Below are positions 1 through 5,385 of a stretch of 5,970 nt of DNA, one piece after another. A program made the position numbers and the translations under genes. This DNA is from Candidatus Moraniibacteriota bacterium (lineage in GTDB: Bacteria; Patescibacteriota; Minisyncoccia; Moranbacterales; UBA9337), in contig DOKP01000081.1 in NCBI GenBank assembly GCA_003510795.1, positions 11,129 to 17,098 on the forward strand, in the 5' to 3' direction. Numbering within the stretch: the stretch's first letter is position 1; the number at the start of each line of letters is the position of its first letter. The notes under the pieces are model-generated. The model worked only from the letters and a program-made list of their open reading frames with translations, ran no database searches and had not been told where the DNA came from.

Positions 1-43
1 TGCGAGTAATTTGAGTACTCTCAAATTGCGTGGCAATCTCCCG
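1..43. repeat. Partial dispersed repeat at window edge, with hairpin
   Basis: The stretch opens with TGCGAG and ends with GCGTGGCAATCTCCC. This resembles, from memory, the tail of the widely scattered bacterial intergenic repeat whose ends read roughly GTCATTGCGAG and GGCAATCTC; the first bases would lie outside the window. Between these ends is a perfect 8-bp hairpin, AATTTGAG (8-15) and CTCAAATT (20-27) around the loop TACT. No reading frame fits. It could also be the 3' end of an upstream gene's terminator, but there is no T-run. Confidence 0.4.
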
Positions 44-106
44 CGATAAATTTTAAATCTATCTTTAGAAGTTACACTGAATAAACTAAATCTATTCTAC
101 AACGTG

Positions 107-224
107 TGTCATCTTGAGCGGAATTGAGCTCAGCAGAGCGAAATGAAGTCGAAAGATCTGGGATTAGATTCCTCAATTTCGTTCATCCTCCTTGGGAGCC
201 GGACTCACTTCACTCGGAATGACA
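107..224. repeat. 118-bp dispersed intergenic repeat with inverted ends
   Basis: The ends are imperfect inverted copies: TGTCATCTTGAGCGG at the left and, read from the right end inward, TGTCATTCCGAGTGA. Inside are GAAGTCGAAAGATCT and AGATTCCTCAATTTCG. This layout matches the non-coding repeats of the GTCATTCCGAG...GAAAGATCT type that I recall from many bacterial genomes, including CPR contigs. Its GC content is visibly higher than the surroundings. No ORF or transposase is present, so at most it is a non-autonomous, MITE-like element. Family assignment is from memory; the inverted ends are seen directly. Confidence 0.6.
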
Positions 225-270
225 TGCTAGAAGTAATTAAGTTAATCTGGTATTATGTTTATTTATTCAA

Positions 271-310
271 AATGATAAAAAAATAAAAAACCATCTTCAT
301 GATGGTTTTT
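271..310 (-). terminator. Intrinsic terminator after the receiver gene
   Basis: A perfect 10-bp stem, AAAAACCATC (286-295) with GATGGTTTTT (301-310), encloses a 5-base loop. Read on the minus strand it is followed by a long T-rich run (complement of 271-285). It begins 12 bases past the receiver stop codon, so it should end the whole minus-strand transcription unit. On the plus strand the trailing T-run is limited to the stem itself, so termination is mainly on the minus strand. Confidence 0.85.
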
Positions 311-322
311 AATAAAATAATT

Positions 323-694
323 TTATAAAAGTTTTTTTACTTTTTCCACAATATCCGACATTCCCCAATCCGCTTTTACAAGATAATCATTGGCACCCAA
401 TTCCTTGGCTTCCATAAATTTATCCATATCGCCATAATTAGTTAAAATTATCACTTTCAAATTTTTCCCCACTTCATTTTCTTTAAGTAATTTTAGCATC
501 TCCAATCCATCCATCACTGGCATAGCAATGTCCAATAAAATCATATCGGGCAATTCTTTAAATGCTACCTCCAATCCCACTGCTCCATTTTCAGCTACCA
601 TCACTTCAAACCCTTCGCTCTCAAATTTATCCTTAAGCGCCCTAGAAAGTGGCGCTTCGTCTTCCACGACTAATATTTTTTTCTTTTGTTTCAT
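323..694 (-). CDS. Stand-alone response-regulator receiver (CheY-like)
   Basis: A single receiver domain of 123 residues with no output domain. The phosphorylation pocket is complete: acidic E11-D12-E13 after the first strand (ILVVEDE), phosphoacceptor D55 in LLDIAMPVMDG, switch threonine T85 (IILTN), aromatic Y104 and conserved lysine K107 (DYLVKAD). The protein would take a phosphoryl group from a histidine kinase and signal by protein contact; neither kinase nor target is in the window. The ATG at 694 is preferred over an in-frame GTG at 718, because the extra eight codons lie partly in the left arm of the inverted repeat and precede the usual receiver start. GGGA sits about 10 bases upstream, but it belongs to the repeat. 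It lies 185 bp after smc and is closed by a strong terminator. Confidence 0.92.
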   Translation of the reverse strand: MKQKKKILVVEDEAPLSRALKDKFESEGFEVMVAENGAVGLEVAFKELPDMILLDIAMPVMDGLEMLKLLKENEVGKNLKVIILTNYGDMDKFMEAKELGANDYLVKADWGMSDIVEKVKKLL

Positions 695-703
695 GTTTAT
701 TTT

Positions 704-804
704 TTCCCGCGAATCCACGAATCTTTTACAAATCTACAAATGTTGCACAAAATAAGTATGCTTCACATTTGTAAATTTGTGGTTGATTTGTAGATTCGCG
801 GGAA
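704..804. repeat. Long imperfect inverted repeat, 39-bp arms
   Basis: The left arm (704-742, beginning TTCCCGCGAATC) and the reverse complement of the right arm (766-804) agree at 32 of 39 positions, with a 23-base spacer. The first 12 and last 8 positions are identical, and most mismatches fall in one four-base block. The arms are built from a degenerate unit of about 8 bp (CGAATCCA, CGAATCTT, CAAATCTA, CAAATG). The left arm ends 9 bases before the receiver ATG, so the element forms most of that gene's leader. A transcript from smc would fold it into a long hairpin. Similar CGCGAATCTACGAATC-type strings are, as I recall, common in CPR contigs. Confidence 0.85.
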
Positions 805-879
805 TTATTACTTACTTAAGCTAATAATGAAATATATACAATTACTGTTATTAAAATTAATTTATTATGAGCTACTAGA

Positions 880-3216
880 TTATTTTTCACTTCCGTCTGC
901 TTCCAACTTTATCGACAGCAACTTTGACACTCCATCATCTCCCATTGTTGCTCCATAAAGGTAAGAAGCTTGGCGCATTGTCTCTCGATTGTGCGTAATA
1001 GCCACAAATTGAGTTCGATTTGATAAAGTCTTTAAAATTTTGCTAAATCTTCTGGAGTTAGCCTCATCCAAGGCGGCTTCAACTTCATCCAACATCGAAA
1101 AAGGTGGCGGGTTGTAGGAAATAATTGCAAAAAGTAAGGCCAAGGAAGTCAATGATCTCTCTCCGCCAGAAAGCATTGAGAGATTGGCAATCTTTTTTCC
1201 TGGAGGACAAGCGGCGATATCTACGCCCAATTCGTTTTTGTCATTATCTTCCAACTCTTCAATTTCAGCTTCTAGTTTATCTTCAGTTTCCACATCCAAT
1301 CCATCGCCCTCCATCTGCTTAGCTCGAGTTATCTTTCTCTTTTTTGTTTTCACCAAGCTCGCTTTTCCCCCACCAAAAATTATTTTAAAATATTTAGAAA
1401 ATTCATCATTAATTTTACCAAATGCCTCCGCAAAAACCACATCAATTTTTTTATCCATTTCTTTGGCAATTTCCAAAAGAGAAACGATGGCCTGCTCCAA
1501 GTCTTTTGATTCTTGTTGCAAGGTTTCATAACGTTTATTGGTTTCTTCATATTCCTCTACAATCAACGGATCAATTCCACCAATCTGTTCCATTTGAATT
1601 TTCAACCTCGAAATTTTTTGCTCAGTATCATAGCGGTCAATTTTTTCTCCGTCAAATTTAAGCTCTTTAATTTCTGCATTCAAATTATTTTTCGCCTCCG
1701 CGGTCAAATCTTCTTCACGAACTTCAATTCTAGCCAGAGAAACCTTGGCGTCATTAAATTTATCTTTAGCAGTATCTAATCTTCTTTGATTTTCTCTCAG
1801 TTTCTCTTCCGCTACAAAAAATTCTTCCCGCGCTTTAGCATCTTTTTCTACTTCTTTTTGAATTTCTGCGTTGATTTTGGCAATTTTTCCTCTGGCTTCT
1901 TGAATTTCTTTTCTAAAATGGTTCAGCTGCCTATCCATTTCCACCAATTCACTGTTGCCTTTTTTCTCTGCTTCTATTTGTTCTTGAGTTTTTTTACCTT
2001 CTACTTTTCCCTTATCAATATCCCCTCGCAAAACGACAATATTTCTTTCTATCTCCAAAATAAATTCTCTTATCTCTTTCAATTCTTCTAACGTTTCAAT
2101 TTTTCCAATTCTTTCACTTAATTCTCTTTGAGCTTGGTGGATTTTTTCCAATTCTTCTCGGATATAGCCCTTGTCCACTAAAATTTCTTTAATAATTCCT
2201 TGCTGTCTTATTTTATCTTTTAAAATTTCCATTTTTCCTTCAGTCATCATTATCTCCTTCTCGGCAATGTTGATAATTTTATAAACTTTATCTCTTTCGA
2301 ATTTTAATTCATCTTGCTTTTTATTTTGACGCATTTTTTGAGATTCAATTTCCACAAAATCATTAAGTTTATCCATATCTCTTTGAATCAACAACACATC
2401 TTTGCCTAATTCTTCTTTTTGCTTAAAAGATTCTTCTTTTTCTGTCTGAAAAGAATACCATAAAAAAGCGAAATATTTTTCTTGGATTTCTCTTAATTTA
2501 TTTTTTATCTCCGCTCCTTTTTGGGCTTTATCAGCTTGCCTTTTTAGGATTTTTAAATGTGGCTCAATTTCTCCCAGAAGTGCACTAACTTGTAAAAGAT
2601 TTTTACTGGTCGCTTCCAATTTTTTTAAAGCGCGTTCTTTTTTAATTTGGTATTGTTTTACCCCAGCCGCATCTTCCAAAATTGATTTTCTCTCGCTGAC
2701 TGAAGCATTAAGCACAGCATCACTCATCCCCTGGTTAACCACACTGTAACTATCTTTTCCTACTCCAGCTTTGGCCAATATATCTGTCACATCAACCAAT
2801 CTAACTTTGGAACCATTAATTAGATACTCGCTTTCTCCACTTCGGTAAATTTTTCGGCGAATAATTACCTCAGTAAAATCAAGGGGAATTTTTTTATCAG
2901 AATTATCCAAATGCAAAGATACTGAAGCGTAATTTAATTTTCCTTTATTGCTACTTCCGGCAAAAATGACATCTTCTGATTTTTTGCCTCGCAAATTTTT
3001 CATAGATTGCTCACCCATTACCCAGCGAATGGCATCGGCAATATTTGATTTACCACTTCCATTGGGACCGACGATAGCAGTAATGCCCATTTTCTTTTTC
3101 TTGCCATCGCCATTTATACCGCTAACTTCCTCTATCGAATCCGAGGGCATAAAATCCACCACTGTTTTATTGGCAAAAGATTTAAATCCGGCTATTTCTA
3201 ATTTTTTTAAATACAT
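880..3216 (-). CDS. smc: Chromosome-partition ATPase SMC, short and hinge-less
   Basis: The ATPase head is complete. The N-terminal lobe has MYLKKLEIAGFKSF, Walker A GPNGSGKS (50-57) and a Q-loop at Q162 (VVNQG). The C-terminal lobe has signature LSGGE (682-686), Walker B FSMLDE (706-711, catalytic E711), D-loop AALDEAN (714-720) and H-loop H742. Residues 185-545 are charged coiled coil. SMC proteins are usually about 1,150-1,200 residues with a roughly 150-residue globular hinge; this one has 778 and no stretch resembling a hinge. The coil seems to fold back near residues 340-375 (about 180 residues per arm). It has one cysteine (C670), so no Rad50-type zinc hook. Two insertions mark the head: residues 24-43 before Walker A, and an acidic segment at 624-668. 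ATG start; no Shine-Dalgarno. ScpA and ScpB are not in the window. The SMC call is firm; how it dimerises is unknown. Confidence 0.93.
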   Translation of the reverse strand: MYLKKLEIAGFKSFANKTVVDFMPSDSIEEVSGINGDGKKKKMGITAIVGPNGSGKSNIADAIRWVMGEQSMKNLRGKKSEDVIFAGSSNKGKLNYASVSLHLDNSDKKIPLDFTEVIIRRKIYRSGESEYLINGSKVRLVDVTDILAKAGVGKDSYSVVNQGMSDAVLNASVSERKSILEDAAGVKQYQIKKERALKKLEATSKNLLQVSALLGEIEPHLKILKRQADKAQKGAEIKNKLREIQEKYFAFLWYSFQTEKEESFKQKEELGKDVLLIQRDMDKLNDFVEIESQKMRQNKKQDELKFERDKVYKIINIAEKEIMMTEGKMEILKDKIRQQGIIKEILVDKGYIREELEKIHQAQRELSERIGKIETLEELKEIREFILEIERNIVVLRGDIDKGKVEGKKTQEQIEAEKKGNSELVEMDRQLNHFRKEIQEARGKIAKINAEIQKEVEKDAKAREEFFVAEEKLRENQRRLDTAKDKFNDAKVSLARIEVREEDLTAEAKNNLNAEIKELKFDGEKIDRYDTEQKISRLKIQMEQIGGIDPLIVEEYEETNKRYETLQQESKDLEQAIVSLLEIAKEMDKKIDVVFAEAFGKINDEFSKYFKIIFGGGKASLVKTKKRKITRAKQMEGDGLDVETEDKLEAEIEELEDNDKNELGVDIAACPPGKKIANLSMLSGGERSLTSLALLFAIISYNPPPFSMLDEVEAALDEANSRRFSKILKTLSNRTQFVAITHNRETMRQASYLYGATMGDDGVSKLLSIKLEADGSEK

Positions 3217-3301
3217 AAATATCTATTAAACACAAATCATACAACATAAAGCAATACGCCTCATGTCTTAATTTATTACTTCCCTTACATTAATTAATTG
3301 T

Positions 3302-3307
3302 ACTATA
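3302..3307 (-). promoter_or_regulatory. Weak candidate -10 box for smc
   Basis: Read on the minus strand this is TATAGT, about 86 bases ahead of the smc ATG, with no convincing -35 box at the right distance. It is listed because the 213-bp gap and the hairpin at the NYN stop suggest that smc has its own promoter. Confidence 0.2.
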
Positions 3308-3324
3308 AATTGTTAAATTTAGGA

Positions 3325-3350
3325 AATACCTACAATTAATACCTACAATT
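3325..3350. repeat. Perfect 13-bp tandem duplication
   Basis: AATACCTACAATT occurs twice head-to-tail with no mismatch (3325-3337 and 3338-3350). It lies in the upstream region of smc, about 110-135 bp before its start. It may be replication slippage or a doubled binding site; the sequence alone does not decide. Confidence 0.9.
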
Positions 3351-3372
3351 AAAACGTTAAAACCAGTTAGAG

Positions 3373-3400
3373 TTGACAAAATGTCAAAATTTGCTATACT
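3373..3400 (+). promoter_or_regulatory. Consensus-like sigma-70 promoter facing the NYN 3' end
   Basis: A perfect -35 TTGACA (3373-3378), a 16-bp spacer and -10 TATACT (3395-3400) predict a start near 3407 on the plus strand. The -35 is also half of a 15-bp palindrome, TTGACA-AAA-TGTCAA (3373-3387), which could be an operator or a -35 usable from the other strand. It points away from smc and into the 3' end of the NYN gene, where no plus-strand gene is evident. Chance occurrence in AT-rich DNA is possible, though an exact TTGACA with this spacing is uncommon. Confidence 0.5.
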
Positions 3401-3406
3401 AATTAT

Positions 3407-3465
3407 AGAATTACTACAAAAAGATCCCTTTAAGGTTTCGTCCTTACTGGGTGCTTTTTATTTTT
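3407..3465 (+). ncRNA. Candidate ~60-nt RNA, antisense to the NYN 3' end
   Basis: The promoter just upstream predicts a start near 3407. About 20 bases on comes a hairpin (CCC and TAAGG at 3426-3435, pairing with CCTTA and GGG at 3442-3451), then TGC and TTTTTATTTTT up to 3465, a plausible intrinsic terminator for the plus strand. The unit would be a roughly 60-nt RNA whose last 36 nt are complementary to the end of the NYN coding sequence. It rests on a predicted promoter plus a predicted terminator only, with no RNA family recognised. Confidence 0.28.
3418..3451. terminator. Likely bidirectional terminator over the NYN stop codon
   Basis: The hairpin pairs CCC (3426-3428) with GGG (3449-3451) and TAAGG (3431-3435) with CCTTA (3442-3446), with a 2x2 internal loop and a 6-base loop. 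On the minus strand it is followed by ATCTTTTT (complement of 3418-3425), on the plus strand by TTTTTATTTTT. The NYN stop codon lies inside it. The stem is short, so termination may be partial, which would leave some read-through into smc. Confidence 0.5.
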
Positions 3466-4029
3466 ATACTCCAACTTTTTGTTTAAATTATTTAGAAAAG
3501 CTAGTTTATCCGCAAATTTTTTCAATAAAGCCGAATAATTTTTTTCATCAGGAACTAAAACCTTTTCTAATTTATTCTGTTGATTCAAATAATGAATCAG
3601 ACAATGAAAATCTCCGTCTCCGCTAACGACAACAGCCTTGTTATAATTAGGATAGTCCACCATTGCTTGCAAAACTAACTCGGCGTCACAATTTCCTTTA
3701 ATTTTTTTATTTTTGTATTTTAAAGTTGGCTTAAAAATAAGAACATATCCATATTTTTGAAGTGAATTATACAAATCTTGATTTTCTGGAAGATAGCCAA
3801 TAAAAAGATAAGCTACTTTTATTTTATACTTTTCCAATAAATATCTCCTAAAACGGTAAAAATCCAATTTCCATCCTAATCGCTGTATGGATAGATTTAA
3901 ATTTTGACTATCAATAAAAGCATAATTTTCTATTTTATTTTTTATGAAATTCAAATCTCTTTCAATAAAAAGAATGCAATGCGAAACTTTATTTTGATGT
4001 TTGAATATTTTTTTAAAAATCTTTACCAT
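3430..4029 (-). CDS. NYN-domain (PIN-like, LabA/DUF88-type) putative RNase
   Basis: A 199-residue protein with the acidic motifs of NYN nucleases: YAFIDSQNLNLSI (D40, N43), GNCDAELVLQAM (D115) and VVVSGDGDFHCLI (D138, D140). In this fold the conserved aspartates bind the metal that cleaves RNA; the substrate cannot be told. About 35 residues precede the domain, and a lysine-rich tail ends in KNKKHPVRTKP. The ATG at 4029 is chosen over an in-frame TTG two codons upstream; neither has a Shine-Dalgarno. It starts 44 bp after rnc and is probably co-transcribed with it. A NYN RNase (Rae1/YacP) near an RNase III-type gene (mrnC) in Bacillus is a loose parallel. Codons are strikingly AT-rich even for this window. 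Nuclease function is inferred from motifs only. Confidence 0.82.
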   Translation of the reverse strand: MVKIFKKIFKHQNKVSHCILFIERDLNFIKNKIENYAFIDSQNLNLSIQRLGWKLDFYRFRRYLLEKYKIKVAYLFIGYLPENQDLYNSLQKYGYVLIFKPTLKYKNKKIKGNCDAELVLQAMVDYPNYNKAVVVSGDGDFHCLIHYLNQQNKLEKVLVPDEKNYSALLKKFADKLAFLNNLNKKLEYKNKKHPVRTKP

Positions 4030-4048
4030 CTTCAATATTAATGAAGAT
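4027..4048 (-). other. Small hairpin overlapping the NYN start codon
   Basis: ATCTTCA (4028-4034) and TGAAGAT (4042-4048) form a perfect 7-bp stem with a 7-base loop. Two bases of the ATG (4027-4029) are in the stem, so folding could limit initiation. The stem has two G-C pairs and the region is AT-rich, so it may be coincidental. Confidence 0.4.
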
Positions 4049-4073
4049 TAGATATTTAAAATTTACGTAAACC

Positions 4074-4763
4074 CTACATCCATCCTTTTACTTTTAATCC
4101 TTCTTGGGCAGCTTCACGCTGAGCTTCTTGCTTGCTCGCGCCATTACCCTGAGCGATAAGGTCATCCCCGATATAAACGCCAACAGTGAAATTTTTATCA
4201 TGATCAGGGCCTTCTTCTTTTAAAATTCGGTAAGATGGCGTCATTTTAAAATGTTCTTGGGATTTTTCTTGGAAATAACTCTTGGGATCAAGATACAATT
4301 TATTGGCGATTACATTATCGATTTTTGTTACCACATTTTCTAAAATAAATTTTTCCGCCACCCCATAGCCTTGGTCTAGATAAATTGCTCCAATAATTGC
4401 CTCAAGAGCATTAGCCAACAAATACTGCCTCGCTCTCCCCTTATCGCTAGATTCTCCTCTGCTCATTAGCACATATTCATCCACCTTTAGTTCAGCTGAA
4501 ATTTTAGCTAGCATTTCTCCATTTACCAGAGCCGCTCTCCAGCTAGTCATTTCTCCTTCTTGATTATTGCTATAATTTTTAAATAGATAATCCGTTACTA
4601 TCAATTCCAAAACTGCATCACCTAAAAATTCCAATCTTTCGTTGTGGTTTAATTTATACTTTTTATTCTCATTTAAATAGGAACGATGTGTTAAAGCTTC
4701 TTGAATTAAATCAGGATTATTAAACTCTATTCCAATACTTTCGGCAAATTTATTTTTCGTCAT
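4074..4763 (-). CDS. rnc: Ribonuclease III
   Basis: Double-strand-specific endoribonuclease that cuts rRNA precursors and structured mRNAs, acting as a homodimer. The catalytic domain (about 1-150) carries the family signature NERLEFLGD (41-49), with metal-binding E45 and D49 and the catalytic glutamate E121 in ANALEAIIGAIYLD. The position that is Asp in E. coli (D114) is Asn here (N118), a change I recall in other active bacterial enzymes. A double-stranded RNA-binding domain spans about 158-227, ending in GNGASKQEAQREAAQEGLK. Its 229 residues are the usual length. ATG start; no Shine-Dalgarno, but a long hairpin ends 11 bases upstream. It lies 95 bp after nusB and 44 bp before the NYN gene. 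An rnc-smc neighbourhood is common in bacteria; here the NYN gene sits between them. Confidence 0.97.
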   Translation of the reverse strand: MTKNKFAESIGIEFNNPDLIQEALTHRSYLNENKKYKLNHNERLEFLGDAVLELIVTDYLFKNYSNNQEGEMTSWRAALVNGEMLAKISAELKVDEYVLMSRGESSDKGRARQYLLANALEAIIGAIYLDQGYGVAEKFILENVVTKIDNVIANKLYLDPKSYFQEKSQEHFKMTPSYRILKEEGPDHDKNFTVGVYIGDDLIAQGNGASKQEAQREAAQEGLKVKGWM

Positions 4764-4774
4764 CTTGTTTTAAG

Positions 4775-4846
4775 AATTTCTAGTTAGAAGTTTTTAAAAA
4801 AAATCGTCATTCCAGACGAAAGATTAAAAACTTTTAATTAGAAATT
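4775..4846 (-). promoter_or_regulatory. Long hairpin in the rnc leader
   Basis: Two 21-base arms (4775-4795 and 4826-4846) are inverted copies at 19 of 21 positions. Inside is a further perfect 5-bp stem, TCGTC (4804-4808) with GACGA (4815-4819), capped by ATTCCA. In the minus-strand mRNA the outer stem has two A-C mismatches; on the plus strand those become G-U wobbles. The stem ends 11 bases before the rnc ATG. In E. coli, RNase III represses itself by cutting a stem-loop in its own leader, so a similar role is possible here. The core GTCATTCCAGACGAAAGAT also resembles the dispersed repeat at 107-224, so it may be a decayed repeat copy. Confidence 0.5.
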
Positions 4847-4869
4847 ATTTTAAAATAATTAATTATTTT
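4843..4869. repeat. Two overlapping 18-bp AT-only palindromes at the nusB stop
   Basis: AATTATTTTAAAATAATT (4843-4860) and AAAATAATTAATTATTTT (4852-4869) are both perfect palindromes and share AAAATAATT. The nusB stop codon lies in the second. With no G-C pairs, neither forms a strong RNA hairpin without a loop. They may aid transcript ending or simply reflect base composition. Confidence 0.6.
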
Positions 4870-5374
4870 CTGCAATTATTTTTTTAGCATCTTCTAATTT
4901 TTCTCTTTCCTCTTGCTTGGCTATTTTCTTTCTCTTGTCGTCATCTTTTAGAGGCTCACCCATTTCTCGATAGATTGTGCCCAAGACTCCATTTACAAAT
5001 TTAGCGGAATTTGGCCCGCCAAAAGTTTTAGCTAACTCAATTGCTTCATTAATTGCTACCTTGGGAGGAACATTTTCATAATTACCGTAGAGTAATTCAT
5101 AAATTCCAATGCGCAAAATATTTCTGTCCACAATTGTAATTTGCGAAAGTGGCCATTCTGGGGCGCATTGCTCGATAAGCTCATCAATATCCTTTTGATT
5201 CTTAAGTACTCCTTCCACCAGATTTAAAACCAAATCTGTTTCTTCAATTCCAATAGCTAACTCTTGGATATTTTTATCCACAATACCCAAGACACTCTCC
5301 CTGTTTCCATCATTAAAATCCCACTCAAATAAAGATTGCATCGCTATTGATCTTTGAAGGTGCCTATTTGCCAT
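4859..5374 (-). CDS. nusB: Transcription antitermination factor NusB
   Basis: All-helical RNA-binding protein that, with NusE (ribosomal protein S10), binds boxA RNA and keeps polymerase from terminating early on rRNA operons. Recognisable blocks are the N-terminal helix RSIAMQSLFEWDF (8-20), APEWPLSQITIVDRNILRIGIYEL (71-93) and the C-terminal core PPKVAINEAIELAK (103-116) with FGGPNSAKFVNGVLGTI (118-134). The NusB fold ends near residue 140. A further 31 residues (141-171) form a highly charged Lys/Glu tail not typical of the family, probably helical. It starts at ATG 39 bp after rpmF with no Shine-Dalgarno and is followed by rnc, so all three neighbours serve ribosome production. Confidence 0.95.
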   Translation of the reverse strand: MANRHLQRSIAMQSLFEWDFNDGNRESVLGIVDKNIQELAIGIEETDLVLNLVEGVLKNQKDIDELIEQCAPEWPLSQITIVDRNILRIGIYELLYGNYENVPPKVAINEAIELAKTFGGPNSAKFVNGVLGTIYREMGEPLKDDDKRKKIAKQEEREKLEDAKKIIAENN

Positions 5375-5385
5375 TTTAATTTATA

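Noticed and set aside
528..755. Plus-strand ORF of 75 codons opposite the receiver
   Set aside because: Antisense shadow: low-complexity Ser/Asn/Phe-rich product lying over the well-supported receiver gene and its repeat.
805..879. Promoter for the receiver gene upstream of the inverted repeat
   Set aside because: TATATT-like strings exist on the minus strand, but none has a -35 box at suitable spacing in this very AT-rich stretch.
880..3216. Rad50/SbcC instead of SMC
   Set aside because: The N-terminal KSFANKT and GPNGSGKSNIADAIRWVMGEQ, together with the FSMLDEVEAALDEAN region, are SMC-type, and there is no CxxC zinc hook or mre11/sbcD neighbour.
1125..3229. Several plus-strand ORFs inside smc
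   Set aside because: All are antisense to conserved ATPase or coiled-coil codons, rich in Phe/Ser/Leu as expected from the complement of Lys/Glu codons.
3381..3626. 81-codon plus-strand ORF opposite the NYN 3' end
   Set aside because: Its ATG lies inside the promoter spacer, upstream of the predicted start, with no ribosome-binding site, and most of it is antisense to the NYN domain. The promoter is better read as serving a non-coding RNA, if anything.
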